In this document: positions 27,561-40,024 of the stretch, piece after piece
Position numbering within the stretch: position 1 is the stretch's first letter
Layout of the letters: every line of letters starts with the position of its first letter
Source: Paramecium pentaurelia
Taxonomy: Eukaryota > Ciliophora > Oligohymenophorea > Peniculida > Parameciidae
Assembly: GCA_905183005.1 (NCBI GenBank)
Contig: CAJJDO010000059.1
Span: 124,001-188,000, forward strand
Length of the DNA stretch: 64,000 nt
Direction of reading: 5' to 3'
Translations under genes and position numbers: made by a program
Notes under the pieces: model-generated
The model's input: the letters and a program-made list of their open reading frames with translations, nothing else
What the model was told of the DNA's origin: nothing
Databases searched by the model: none

Positions 27561-28602
27561 TCAAATTCTTGTGAATTCTTCAAATATTTCTTCTAAACTA
27601 TTATGCATTACAAAAAAATGCATTAAATGATAGACAGAATTCAGTTCCATATTTTTTATACTGGATGCTATCAATCTATAAATAATGATTCTAGCAAAAA
27701 TTGTAAGTGGCTCTATAAGAATTTGTGATATAAAACTGTTCCCTAAAACTATTATGGCAACTTAATATTATTCTTATTAAATTTATATTCTACAATAGTA
27801 TAATAAATTACTTTAATATATAAAAAATAAGTAAGACAAGATTTGGCATCATTAATAAAATTATTAGAATAAAATTACTAATATAAGCGGCTATTCTTCT
27901 GAATCTATAAATAGCTTCAATTATCTTATAAAATATTCTTAATATCAATATTACGATAGGGTTTGCAATTATAAAAAGGCAAATAAATAGAATTTAATTA
28001 ATTGAATTATAACATTCAAGAATTGATAAAGATAATAACAAATTGAATTAAGAGAGTAATTCTAAAATTCTATAACTAAGTTTAATATCTTAGTCACTGT
28101 AATAAAATAATGAAACTGTTTAATGGATTACTTTAAATTTTTCTTTGAATATTAAAGAATTTCCCTTATAAATAAGGGACGTTTTATTTTTATGGATTGA
28201 TGGACTCAAGTTACTTTATTGAGTTATCATTTTTTGTTCAATTCTACAATCTTTTATTAAATAAAATATATAGATTGTAAATTGTAAAAGTGTCAATGAA
28301 CCAGTACAAATTACTAAGACCAAAAATTATTCTAATAAGAAAAAATTATCAGTTTCCAATTCTTATTATTAAGTATTGTTTACAATAACTTTACTAATAT
28401 TAGTAGAGGTTGTAAGAAATATATCTCCAAATTTATTACATTCGCAACTTTGCTCCATTGTTTCATTATTTAATATCCTATTTAGATTGCACTTATGCAA
28501 CTTTCCAGAAATTGTTCTTATAACACACTACATCTCATATACTTTTAATATTTAAGTATCATTTGCACATATTTAATAGTTTCCAAACTTTGTACTGTAT
28601 TT
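27561..28602 (-). pseudogene. C-terminal part of a second copy of surface gene B, reading frame intact, 5' end missing
   Basis: On the minus strand this region matches gene B 47735-48796 closely at DNA level and nearly throughout at protein level: STKFGNYQICANDTQILKVY, the GPS-like QSCECNKFGDIFLTT, LVICTGSLTLLQFTIYIFYL and the last residues SLEEIFEEFTRI then TGA. One intron is shared in position (27790-27811, 22 nt). The other gene B intron (48203-48225) is absent, leaving FKVIHQT where gene B has FK^EIHQT. I find no internal TGA, and differences are mostly synonymous or conservative. No N-terminal region is attached, so it is a truncated gene or the last part of a rearranged one. Confidence 0.8.
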
Positions 28603-28767
28603 AGAAGGTAATGATATTATTTTCCTGAGTTTCTAAAAATAAAAGCGAATGAGAATAGAAAAGATATTTTGTTTTAGGTTTACTTATCATCTGATTTTAA
28701 ATTTACAATTTTTATATGCCAAAATTTTAAAGAAATCTGCTTAATTAATTGATTGGATCATAAATAG

Positions 28768-29004
28768 ATTGAAATCTAATAAGTAAAATATAATAGATAT
28801 GCTAAGATAAATATAGTAAAATAAGCAAAAATGATATTTATTTTGACTATTAAATAATTTGATGTTTATTAATTTGTTATTTATAATGTAATTGCTAATG
28901 TTAAATCAAGAAAACTTAATTAAATTGTTTTTAATAAATTGGCTATGAAACATTCATCAAATTAAACACAATTTTTATAAATAGATTTTAAAATATTAGG
29001 TATT

Positions 29005-29086
<82 letters not shown>

Positions 29087-29150
29087 GATTATTTAGTTAA
29101 AAAAATGAATTTTATAATTTATTTATAACAAATGAAGTAGTTGATTTTAT
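28768..29150 (-). pseudogene. Inverted fragment of surface gene A (polyGln and following membrane segment)
   Basis: The reverse complement matches gene A 38200-38651 almost base for base: KSTTS, the (TAA)n tract, ILKSIYKNCVQFDECFIANL, the membrane stretch and LLYFTYQISI. Homology ends abruptly at both sides. It sits just upstream (in the minus-strand sense) of the gene B-like piece, so the island joins fragments of two different genes. Confidence 0.8.
29010..29086. repeat. (TTA)n tract
   Basis: An uninterrupted TTA/ATT repeat of about 77 bp, the inverted counterpart of the polyGln-coding (TAA)n tract in gene A at 38331-38402. Confidence 0.9.
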
Positions 29151-32100
29151 ATCCCAAATTTCATCACTTACTGAATTTTAGTATTCATCCCTAGGTCAAT
29201 CCTCCTACTTCTAAAATATAAATTCTGTAATCTCCAAATGGATGCAAATTATTTAGCTATTGTACAACAACTAAATCTGATTTATTTTTTAATTCATCAC
29301 CTGTTCATTTAAATTTAGATATTATAAAAATCTTCTTCTATAAAAAAAGTATAAATATTTATTTAAAACTTTTTAATATAATCTGTAAATAGTAAATCTT
29401 TCTACATTTAGCACAATCATTCAATTTAGCATAGTTTGATATTTAGCTTCTCTTTTTTAAATATCTCTAATGATTAATATTATTAATATCAGATCATCCT
29501 TAATCAATAACCAGTATCAAAGAGTTTTCTGTTAACTTGGTGATCGATTCAATTTCATAAGATTTCCAAAATTAATTCTTCGAAATTGAACTCCTTTTAT
29601 GAATTTGTATTTTTTAATAAGATTTATTTTCTTAAATATAACTATTACAATTACAATTAGGAGATATTTGGGATTAAGGAGATTGAATTTGAAATAAATC
29701 AAGCCATTTGCATCACCAAATGGATAATATTAAAAGCACCATGATAAATGCATAATAATAATTCCAATCAATAAGTAAATTAATTTCATTGCAAATAAGT
29801 TTTAATAGGACCTTATACTTAAATTTTCAACAGAGTATTTAAGTTTTTTATGTGGTATTTCTGATTTTTCATAAGGATTTTAACCAGCTGATAGCAATAA
29901 TTCAAAATGGTTGTGTATATTTTTGAAATTTCTAAGAAAAAATTCAATAAAGGGCTCCAGAGTTGACTGGTAGTAGCAAACATAGCCAAAAATGAAAATA
30001 TTGTAACTATCTATTAAAGCTACCTTGTGTTTTTTGTTCATGACCTTACATAAGAATTTTTAGGCTTAGAAGTAACATGATATAATTTTGATATGCCAAA
30101 AATACATAGAAATATGGTTTATTTTTTTGCAAAAATGTTTATGATATTCTAAAATTTAATACATAAACTTTAAAGTATATTTAAAATTTTTATTCAATTC
30201 TAAAAATTTAAATTCTTTAATTTATAAATTATTCTAAATGAGATTTTTAATTTGATTGGCTGGAAAAGATTTGTTATTAATTTAATTTTTGATATTGCAG
30301 TAAAATGAATAAAAACAAAAATAAATAATTCATAATGATTTCTGATTTTCAGAAAATTTAGTCACATAATTTATCGAATCTATGTGTTATGGATTGGTCT
30401 TTGGTGGATATTATTTGTTTGCAATTCACTCTTCAAACTTAAAGTATAATATTTTCTAAATGTTGCTATTTAAGAATTTATAAGCTTAAAATTAAAATGT
30501 ATTAATAGAATAAATTGTTAAAGATCAGCAGTAGGGAATGCTCTTTAAAATATCGAAGTAGAGATTCAATACTTATTATAATTACATCGAAGAAATTGAG
30601 CTATTATAAAAAAAGTTATATTAAATAGAATATAATAATAAAAATGATAATTTTTATGTTCTATTCATTTTTGTTGACTCGATACCATATCTTTAAATGT
30701 GAGGCTCCCACTTACTCTGCAATAATGTTCTAGGGGCTAATTTCCAACTCCAGAAGGTTTTTTTACAAATTGTATAAACAGTTATATTGTAGTTCCATTG
30801 TTGATTGGATAAACTATCATAAGAAATGGGGAACATAAATCTAAAAAATATTTTTTTGATCATCCCCTATGGTAAACGTCTGTTTTCCATCCTTAGTCAC
30901 ACTTTCATTTTGACCACCATAATTTATTTATCTTGGGGTAGGTTTAAGTCAAAGGAAACTAAAAATGTTTTAGAATAAAGGTACTCTATAAAAAAAATGA
31001 ACGATATTAAGTGTAAGGGAAAACTTTAAAAAGATAAACAATTAAATATTTTAAATTAGAATTTTAGATCAGTGAACAATGATGCTTACAAAGAATTTAA
31101 AAAGGAATAGTACCATATGATATATTTATAAGATAAAAGAAAATAAATGAAATCCCTACTTTAATTCACTTCTAAAAATTTTTAAAAGCTGAAAGGCAAG
31201 GAGTAGTGGCTATTGGATGTAATAAATAGATTAAATTAGTCTGAAATAGATGAAAAAATTCTCCTATTTCATAAAATAAAGATGCTTATTCATAATAATG
31301 ATATTGACTATGCTAAAATAGTTTTAACTCGCTTTATGGAATTGAAAGAAAAAATATAATTAAATATAATAAAGTGAAGTCTTATATTGAAATAAAATGT
31401 TTGCAAAAGATCAGCATAAAATAAATTGAGTTGAACTTTTAAATAAAAGATGAAGAAGACAGAAAAATAATTAGTTGTGGAGGAAAAATTAAGAATTTTA
31501 GAAAGAAAATGGAAAGATTTATGGAAAAAATTGCATTTATGAATTATTTGAGAAATTAAAAGCTTAAAATAAATGAAGATTTATGATTTTAATATATATG
31601 TGTTTATAGTAAATTGATAATATTAGAAGAGAAATAACTTGAAAAAAATTATAATAATATGATATTTCAAATTGTTTATTAAATATAATATTTTGCTTAT
31701 TTTATAAATATTTTTCAATTCAATTAGAATAATATTATTTTAAAAATAAAAAAGTGAAAAAACCACTAGAAAAAGTTGTTGGAAAATAATTTTAGACAAA
31801 ATATATAAAAGAAGTTTTATCTTTAAAGAAATAGATAAGCACATTAAAATTATATTACAATATATTGTTTTCTAATCAGAATTATAAAATTCGGAATAAA
31901 AGAAAGATGTATAATTTCAGTATTTATATGTTATCACATACCATCTGCTTTTAATGCATTTCATAATTTTAAACTTAAATATCATACCAAAAATTAGTTT
32001 AGAAGAGAATTAAGTCACAACTCAGATCACTGTAAAAGCAATCTATATTTTTCTTATTTATTTGTATAAGTAATTGCTTTATGATAATTAGGTTGGCATA

Positions 32101-33647
32101 CACATTATAAGATAATTGATTCCTAGTTGCTTTTATTGAAAAGAAAATATCCATTTATGCATTCTTAATTAAAATCAAATTAAATAATTCTATATTTATT
32201 TCATATAATCTATTTATGATTAAATCGAGTCTTGGTTGTCTTATAAGTTATTTAAGCTAAATGAATTTCTTTCCTTTTATAAGTTACAGGTCCCAGTTTC
32301 AGTTGATATGTTTTTCCTTAAAGATATTTTATTTAAGCTATACTATCTTTTTATTAAAAAAAATAATAAAAGTTAGTACTCTAAAGAAAAATTAAACATA
32401 ACTTATTTGAGGATGAAATTTAATTTCCCAATACCTATGTACCTTCCAAGTTGTAATTGATTAAAAATTTATTAATTTAAATATGAGTTCTTCATATTTA
32501 ATGGGTAATGTAATGATTCTTTTCAAAATCTTCAATTCTATGTTTAAGAAAAGTTTTCTACATTAATTCATTTTTCTAAGCTTTGTGTTTATTTTAACAT
32601 AAATTTTCAATAAAAATATTTGTAGATATCAAAAAATTTTACACAATTTTCTAAGGAAGAATGATAATTTATGAATAATATATTTTTCAAAAATTTATCT
32701 TATTTTAAATATAACTTGAATCCTAAAATTCCTTTGGTCAGTTGACTTCCATAATTATTAAAATAAGGAAAAAAGCTCCTTTATACATTTAATTTATTAT
32801 TATTACTTTTTATTTATGACAACATACATAATTATTAATAAATATTATTGTTACAATCAATTTTCTGTTTTAATTAAATTGTGCTCTTCTTTTTCTCAAA
32901 ATCTCACATTAAGGGGTTATCATGCAAAGTTCTCGTTATTAATTTGAAATGGATGGATGAGATGATATTTGAATATTTATTTCATTTTCATTTTTTATAA
33001 CCTTCATCAATTCTAAATGGCTATGAATTTAGTAATTAAGTTCCAGAATAATTCGATATTAGTAACTCAATCTACTTATTAAAGGCTAACTGCTTGATTT
33101 TTATGGAAATTTATGTCATTATTTATAAATTATTTAATTATAAAGGTTTATAGTTTAATCAAAATTTGATTCATTATCTATTACTAAACTTGATAATTAC
33201 TTCTATAAATAAACTTATGAATAAATAATAATTGCTGACTATTTATAAAAAATAGGCTAAATTGATAATTCAGAAGTAGATTCTCTCTACCCTTAATATT
33301 TGTATTCTTATATTTATAATTATTATAATTGCAGTATTAATGTTATTACATCACGTAATTTTTTATATGTTATAACTTTTTATAAGATCTCTTTGTTTTT
33401 GTTTTAAATGAAAATGAATTATCTTATTAAAAATTTATTTAAGAAACGTCCACCTTATAATTTTTGAATTTTATATAATTAATTAAATGTAAATAAACAT
33501 TGTTAATTATCAATAAAAGAATACGTCAATTAAAAAAATTAATAATTATTTCCTATATTACGATTAATTAGAGACAATGACATCATGCACATAATCTTTA
33601 AATAGTAATAAGATATTTTATATGAGATATTCAATATTTATAATTCA
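29151..33647. other. Rearranged/degenerate region without a confident gene
   Basis: About 4.5 kb. Several frames are open for hundreds of bases on both strands, for example 30305-30862 plus (MNKNKNKQFIMISDFQ..) and 30826-31377 plus (IIPYGKRLFSILSHTF.. then KKMNDIKCKGKL..). They overlap, conflict and lack recognisable domains. A canonical 25-nt intron-like string (GTAAACGTCTG..CTTAG, 30872-30896) lies between them, and a T-run near 30850 separates the two frames, so a decayed gene is plausible. The minus strand at 29160-30100 also has short protein-like pieces. Confidence 0.35.
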
Positions 33648-36600
33648 ATGCTTATAATGTTTTTGTTGATGATGTCATGTGCACTAGCTCAATGGAAACT
33701 TATCGATTTCAGCTTATCAAATCAAACTCTAACGTTAAATGAAGATGGATGGAAATATAATAATGTTGAAATAGGAACTTGCAATACTAATGGAGAATAA
33801 TAAATAGTCCTTGATAATTCTAATGATTTAATTTTGAAGTCCATTCCAATTTAAGTTTAGAAAGTCTAAGTTATTTTCGATATATTATTTGATTTTCCTG
33901 TTTTAGATTCTTCATTATCAACTGTTTCTGTTAATGTTATTTAGAATGATGGAATATCTGATAAATCAACACTACTAATGAAAATAGAAAAATAAGGAAA
34001 CTAATTACTAAAACAGAGCAGAATTTGTAGAAATGATGTCTTAGAATATCCATTTGAATTTTAAAAAATTGTTACTACAAAATTAGCAGTTTCTCAAAAA
34101 AATTTTTCAATATCTGTTCAATTTACACCTTTTTCAAATGGTAATAAAATAAGAATTAGAAACTTTTATGTATATGGATTTTTTTGCAGTTCTTTCTGTA
34201 AGACATGTTCTGAGAATGATCCATATACTTGCACTAGTTGCTTTGACATAGATACTACAACTAATAATTGTGTTTGCCCTATCATTAGTACAAATTATTA
34301 TTATTTTGCAAATTACTATTAGGAGGGATTTGGTTGCATTAAAGAATGCTCAAGAGATCATTACTTAGCTGATTAGAATATGATCTGCTAAAAAGATCTT
34401 AGAGTTTCTTCTAAATTCAATTTTATGAATCCTTTACAAAGCTTATCTAACATTCCAGAAATTCCTTAATCATCTTTAAGCATTTAAGCTTTTTCCTAAT
34501 ATTGTTTTAACTCTACCAATAATAGAAATATAGCTGGACCCTTTGGGTCATAAACTGTTTTATTGCCATTAGGTACTTTTAATGTACTTTCATATATTCG
34601 ACTAAGAATTACTGTTTTTATGCTTAATTTTCATATTAATTCATTATTTGAGATATATCTAGATGACTCTTTAGAATTTTCAATACTTCTTGATATTGAT
34701 AATTCTTTTATTTATACAAATTATTGTATATTTAATGATATTGATTTTGAGAATATAGATAGGTGTTCCCTACTATATGGAGATTAATATTCAAGATTTG
34801 AATTAATAATGTATCCAAAAACAAATAATCCAGTTTTATAATTTAAAGGTACAATGATAACATCTAGTTAATGGGGATTTAGTAATATAACCATTGATTA
34901 TGGAGTTTGTTAATTAAATTGCTAAGTTTGTTTGGATGAAAATACATGTTAAGTTTGTAATTAAGGATATTTTATTTTGGGCAATGAATGTGTAAATAAA
35001 TGTCCAATATATTCAAATGATTGTATAGATTATGTAGATGAAATACCATGTAATTAAATAATTTAATATAATAGTTTCATAATATCTAGTAAAAGCATTT
35101 TATGATACCAATATGAAATTTGATGATATATAATCTCATTTCGATTCAGTTCTTGATTATGGAAATAATTTCTTAACTGGCTAAAGATTCTCTATGATAT
35201 AAGATAAATTTGTTATGGGAGGTCTTTTAGTATGGAATAATGCCAAATACACTAAGTTATATACAATTACGATTCCTCATTATGCCATATCTATTAGATT
35301 TAATATTACATTTGGAGATGATTTCGATGGAGTATTCAACTATTATTTAGATTCTATTTAATAACAGACTATTGTTAGATTAAAATCAAGTAATGATATA
35401 AATTTAATTGGTAAGGAAAGTAGAGAAAGTGTAATGTTTATTTATTAATATTACTAACACACAATGACTCAATTCAAGATTGAATTTGAATGTGTCTCAG
35501 AATAAGATTTAAGAGATGGATTTTGTGCAATATCAGAATATTTCATAGTAATTCATTAATGTGTAACTGGATGTTCAGCTTGTACTAGTCTTGATGATTG
35601 TACTTTAAGCAGCAATCCTTAAGTTTGTTATTTACCTAGATTTTGGAATTATGATACTGCTACATCAAATTATATATGTTCTGATTGCACTTTGAATTAT
35701 TGTAAGTAATGTGCAACTGCAACTTAATGTAAAATTTGTTTAGATAGATTCTCACTAAAACGTGGATAATGTATGTGTGATGAAACTCAATACAGAACTA
35801 TAATTTCATCTATGTGTGTTTGTAAAGCTGGTTATTACGAGGATTAAATTACAAAAACTTGTTAGCCAATATGTGGAGATGATCTTATAGTGGAATTGGA
35901 AGAATGCGATGATGGTAATTTATATCCTTTTGATGGATGTAATCAGTGTAAATATGAGTGCCAAATGGAATGCACTTTATGTATTAAAGGAATATGCTAA
36001 TTATGTTAAGAAGGATATATAAATATTTTAATGTAATGTTATCCAGAATGCTTATTTAATGAAACATAAATATATCCATGTTTTGATATACAACATAATG
36101 AAATATTAGAATAATAATAATAAGTATCATTAATCATTTCATAATCAATTTGTGGAGATTATTTGGTTGATCCATTCTCTGAATAATGTGAAGATGGAAA
36201 TGTATTACCATTTGATGGTTGTTATATTTGTTAGTATTCTTGTCCTGATGAGTGTTAAACTTGTGCATTAGGTTTATGTTTAGAATGTAAGTAATTCTGG
36301 AGTTTAGTTGATGGTTAATGTGTTTCTGTTTGTGGAAATGGATATGTGTAATAGAATGAATAATGTGATAATGGATAATTAGATATCTAATTGAATGGAT
36401 GTTACAATTGTGAATGTGTTAAAGGATATATTATGATAGATAAGTAATGTTAGAGTATTTGTGGAGATGGATACACAACAATCGATGAAGAATGTGATGA
36501 TGCTAATAAAATTTAATATGATGGATGTAATCTTTGTATTTTAGAATGTTTAAATTGTAATATTTGTATAAAGGGGTAATGTTAATAATGCTAGGATGGT

Positions 36601-38329
36601 TATTACAAAGATGATGATCAAATATGTTAGGATACTTAATGTGGAGATAATATTAAAGTTGGTTAAGAATAATGCGATGATGGTAATCTTAATGAATTAG
36701 ATGGATGTTATTAATGTCAATGTGAATCTGGTTGGAAAGCTAATTTTAGTAAATTATGTTAATCTATTTGCGGGGATGGTCTTCTTGTGAAAGGAGAATA
36801 ATGTGATGATGGCAATAACATTCAATTTGATGGATGCTATTTATGTAAATTTGATTGTAATGTTTAATGTGCAGAATGTCAATTAGGAGTTTGTAAATCT
36901 TGTAATTATGGTTACAATTTAATCAATAACAATTGTGTAAATACTTGTGGAGATGGAATTTTAGATATTCTTAAAGAAGAATGTGATGATTAAAATCTAA
37001 TTTCTAGAGATGGATGTACGAATTGTTAATTAGAAATAGGATATATTTGTTTTCATGATAATCTTATCTTTAATCATTGTGAATAATGCAAAGATTTTAA
37101 TTGTTAAAATTGTGTAATTATTGATGGTTTATAATAATGTAAATAATGTCAAACAGGTTATTTTGTTGATAAATACTATTCTTGTTCTATTTGTGATAAA
37201 ATCTGTATTGATTGTATTAATTCCTCGAAGAATTGTATTAATTACAATTACAATTACTATCAAGTCAAATAATGTAATTCAACATTAGGATTCTATTATG
37301 ATTATTAACTTAGAGATTGTATCTCTTAATGTGGAGATGGAATCATTTCAGGATCTGAGAATTGTGATGATCGTAATCTTGATGATTTTGATGGATGCAA
37401 TAGTAAATGCTAAATAGAACTTGGATACTTATTTGATCGAAATAATAATTAATTGATTATTGAACCAAATGTAGAGGTTCAATTCTAATCTTCTAATAAT
37501 AATTAGTATTCAATTATTGCTGATACATAATAACAAGCAATAAATTGTTCAGGAACAACTCTTCATATTGATAGATTTAATTCTACTGATTACAATTATA
37601 CTATTATCGAATCAGATCTTAAATGCGATCTAGATATTAAATATTTCTAAAATGTTGAATCCTTTAATGTTATTCATATTATTATTAAATATAAAGGGTA
37701 ATATAAAAAAAGAATGTTAGATGAGGAATCAGTTAAAGAAGTTACAATAATTCCTTAGAGATAGGTTTATGTAAGTGAAGAATAAAAAGAATAAGGAGAA
37801 AAAATGGCTTAAACATCAAAGACAGTTTCATAATCTTTACTTGTTTTAGGACCACTTGCTATGTTAATTGGAGGATTTAAATTTGTTTGGGCAATTTTAG
37901 ATATTTTGAGTTGGATGAACAATTTTTATTTCTTGAATGTCACATATCCTGAAAATGTTAGATAAATATTTATATAAGCTTAATGGGACAATATCTTAGA
38001 ATTTCCATAAGTCAATACATTTAATAATTATAATGATCCTTATTATTTCTAATCACCTATCAAATTTTATGAAAAGGGAATAGATCCTTTATTTTTTAAT
38101 AATATTCAAACTATTCTTATATTTTTATTATAAGTCATTGGTACTAAAATACTTTGTAAATCAATTAGAAGGATCTTAGAGTATTGTTATAAAACATCAA
38201 AATCAACTACTTCATTGGATATAAATAAATTATAAAATTCATTTTTTTAACTAAATAATCAATAATAATAATAGTAATGTATAATATATTAATAATAAGA
38301 TATAGATTAATAATAATAATAAGATATAG

Positions 38330-38403
<74 letters not shown>

Positions 38404-39138
38404 TAAATAAAGATACCTAATATTTTAAAATCTATTTATAAAAATTGTGTTTAATTTGATGAATGTTTCATAGCCAATTTATTAAAAACAATTTAATTAA
38501 GTTTTCTTGATTTAACATTAGCAATTATATTATAAATAACAAATTAATAAACATCAAATTATTTAATAGTCAAATTAAATATCATTTTTGCTTATTTTAC
38601 TATATTTATCTTAGGATATCTATTATATTTTACTTATTAGATTTCAATTACTCATCAAAATAAATTGAATAATAAATATTTTAATGATAGATATAGTTGT
38701 TTTTATGAATAACTTAAGACTGATTAAAGAATGGCTATGAGTTATTCATTTATTAATTTAGTAAGAAAAACAATCTTTATTATATCAACAGTACTCTTTT
38801 ATTCTGTACCAATATATTAAACAACAATATGTTTCTTATCTTGTGTATTGAATATATTCTTATTACTATTATAAAATCCATTTGAAAGTAAAGAATAATA
38901 TTTTTTAAATCTAATACCTGATCTTAGTGTTTTAATTGTTGTAGGAATAAGCATTATTTTAGCATTTCAAGATAATTTTATATTATTTAGTGATGAATTA
39001 ATTTATTGGTTAGGATGGGTGATTGGTGGATGTATATATGCATCGATTGGATTGTAACTACTCTTTTTAATAAAAGAACTTTTGTTAAAGGTTATTGATT
39101 AAATAAAAAATGTAATAGACTACTTAAGGAAAAAATGA
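33648..39138 (+). CDS. Surface gene A: giant Cys-rich multi-pass membrane protein
   Basis: Two exons; intron 35050-35074 (25 nt). The spliced product is 1821 aa. A signal peptide (MLIMFLLMMSCALAQ) is followed by a non-repeat ectodomain with local Cys clusters (CSSFCKTCSENDPYTCTSC). From about 35540 come furin-like CxxC units, then at least eight copies of a CGDG..EECDDGN..DGC..C unit (DUF4215/Myxococcus-type Cys-rich repeat). After about 37840 there are several hydrophobic segments (SLLVLGPLAMLIGGFKFVWA, IQTILIFLLQVIGTKILC, ISIILAFQDNFILF). These are separated by a polyGln cytoplasmic-type loop encoded by TAA. It is probably a plasma-membrane or alveolar surface protein. A piece of its C-terminus is duplicated in inverted form at 28768-29150. 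Confidence 0.88.
38265..38402 (+). repeat. Gln/Asp-Ile-Asp repeat encoded by (TAA)n in gene A
   Basis: Units of Gln runs separated by DID (TAATAATAAGATATAGAT) grade into an uninterrupted (TAA)n. The frame is kept through the tract into the next membrane segment. Confidence 0.85.
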
Positions 39139-40024
39139 ATTATATAATAATAATTACTTTTAATACAAAATAAACTATAATATGATTTTTATTAAATTTC
39201 ATGTTTGTTTTGGCGGGCTATACTAAAACTGTGCATTCTTTTTATATCTAAAGAAAGCTGATAAAGAAATACTTTGACTAAACTCTGATTTAAAGATTAG
39301 ATCACCTAGAATTAATGTAATTTAATTTCAATAACATTTATAAGATTATACATGTTATATAAATGACATGTATAATCTTAAATGTATTATATTTTAATGA
39401 GGAAACTAATTCTGGTTCACTATAGTATATGCATATTGACATCAAAATTATATTTTTTTGTAAATAGTTGATTGTATGATCATTTAATTTATTTTATTGA
39501 TTTTGAATAATTTAATCTATAAAGGATCTAATACCAGCTCAAGATAGACTATGATTTGGCTGATGATAATCGTATAATTTACTTTTTGAAGATATAAATG
39601 ATGAATTCCGTGAATTGGTGGGTGAGTTTTACACTTTTCAAAAATATTAATAGTTATTAATAAAATTTAAAACATATATTAATTATTATTTCATATATCT
39701 TAATAAAAAATATAGATTGACAAGAAATGTTGATTCGACTAATGTTGATATTAAAATTAAGACAAAAAATGGATCATCTTAAGAGAAGGGTTCTGAATTT
39801 ATATATTTTAATTGATTTGGCTAATTTCATATTGTTACACTGCATAAAATTAATATCACTATGCTTTTGGGGTGTATTATATCAATAAGAATGTGAATTA
39901 ATATTGAATAAAACTTATTCAAATTTAAGGAATTTGATTTATATAGGATTAAAACACCAAACGCCCATTTTATAATTTAAATTAAGATTTATATAAAGTT
40001 ATGCTATAAAAATAAAATATGAAT
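39139..40024. other. Intergenic region between the two surface genes
   Basis: About 890 bp, AT-rich. It includes near 39340-39385 an inverted repeat (ACATTTATAAGATTATACATGT / ACATGTATAATCTTAAATGT) that could form a long hairpin shortly after gene A. No coding frame is supported. Confidence 0.5.
39341..39383. repeat. Imperfect palindrome downstream of gene A
   Basis: TAAGATTATACATGT is followed after a short loop by ACATGTATAATCTTA. The stem is 15 bp with a small loop. It may be a 3'-end hairpin or a relic of a mobile-element end; nothing beyond the symmetry supports either. Confidence 0.6.

Noticed and set aside
29151..33647. Tc1/mariner-type transposase in the decayed island
   Set aside because: No DDE/D pattern or terminal inverted repeats could be identified by eye in any frame; long frames here are expected with only one stop codon.
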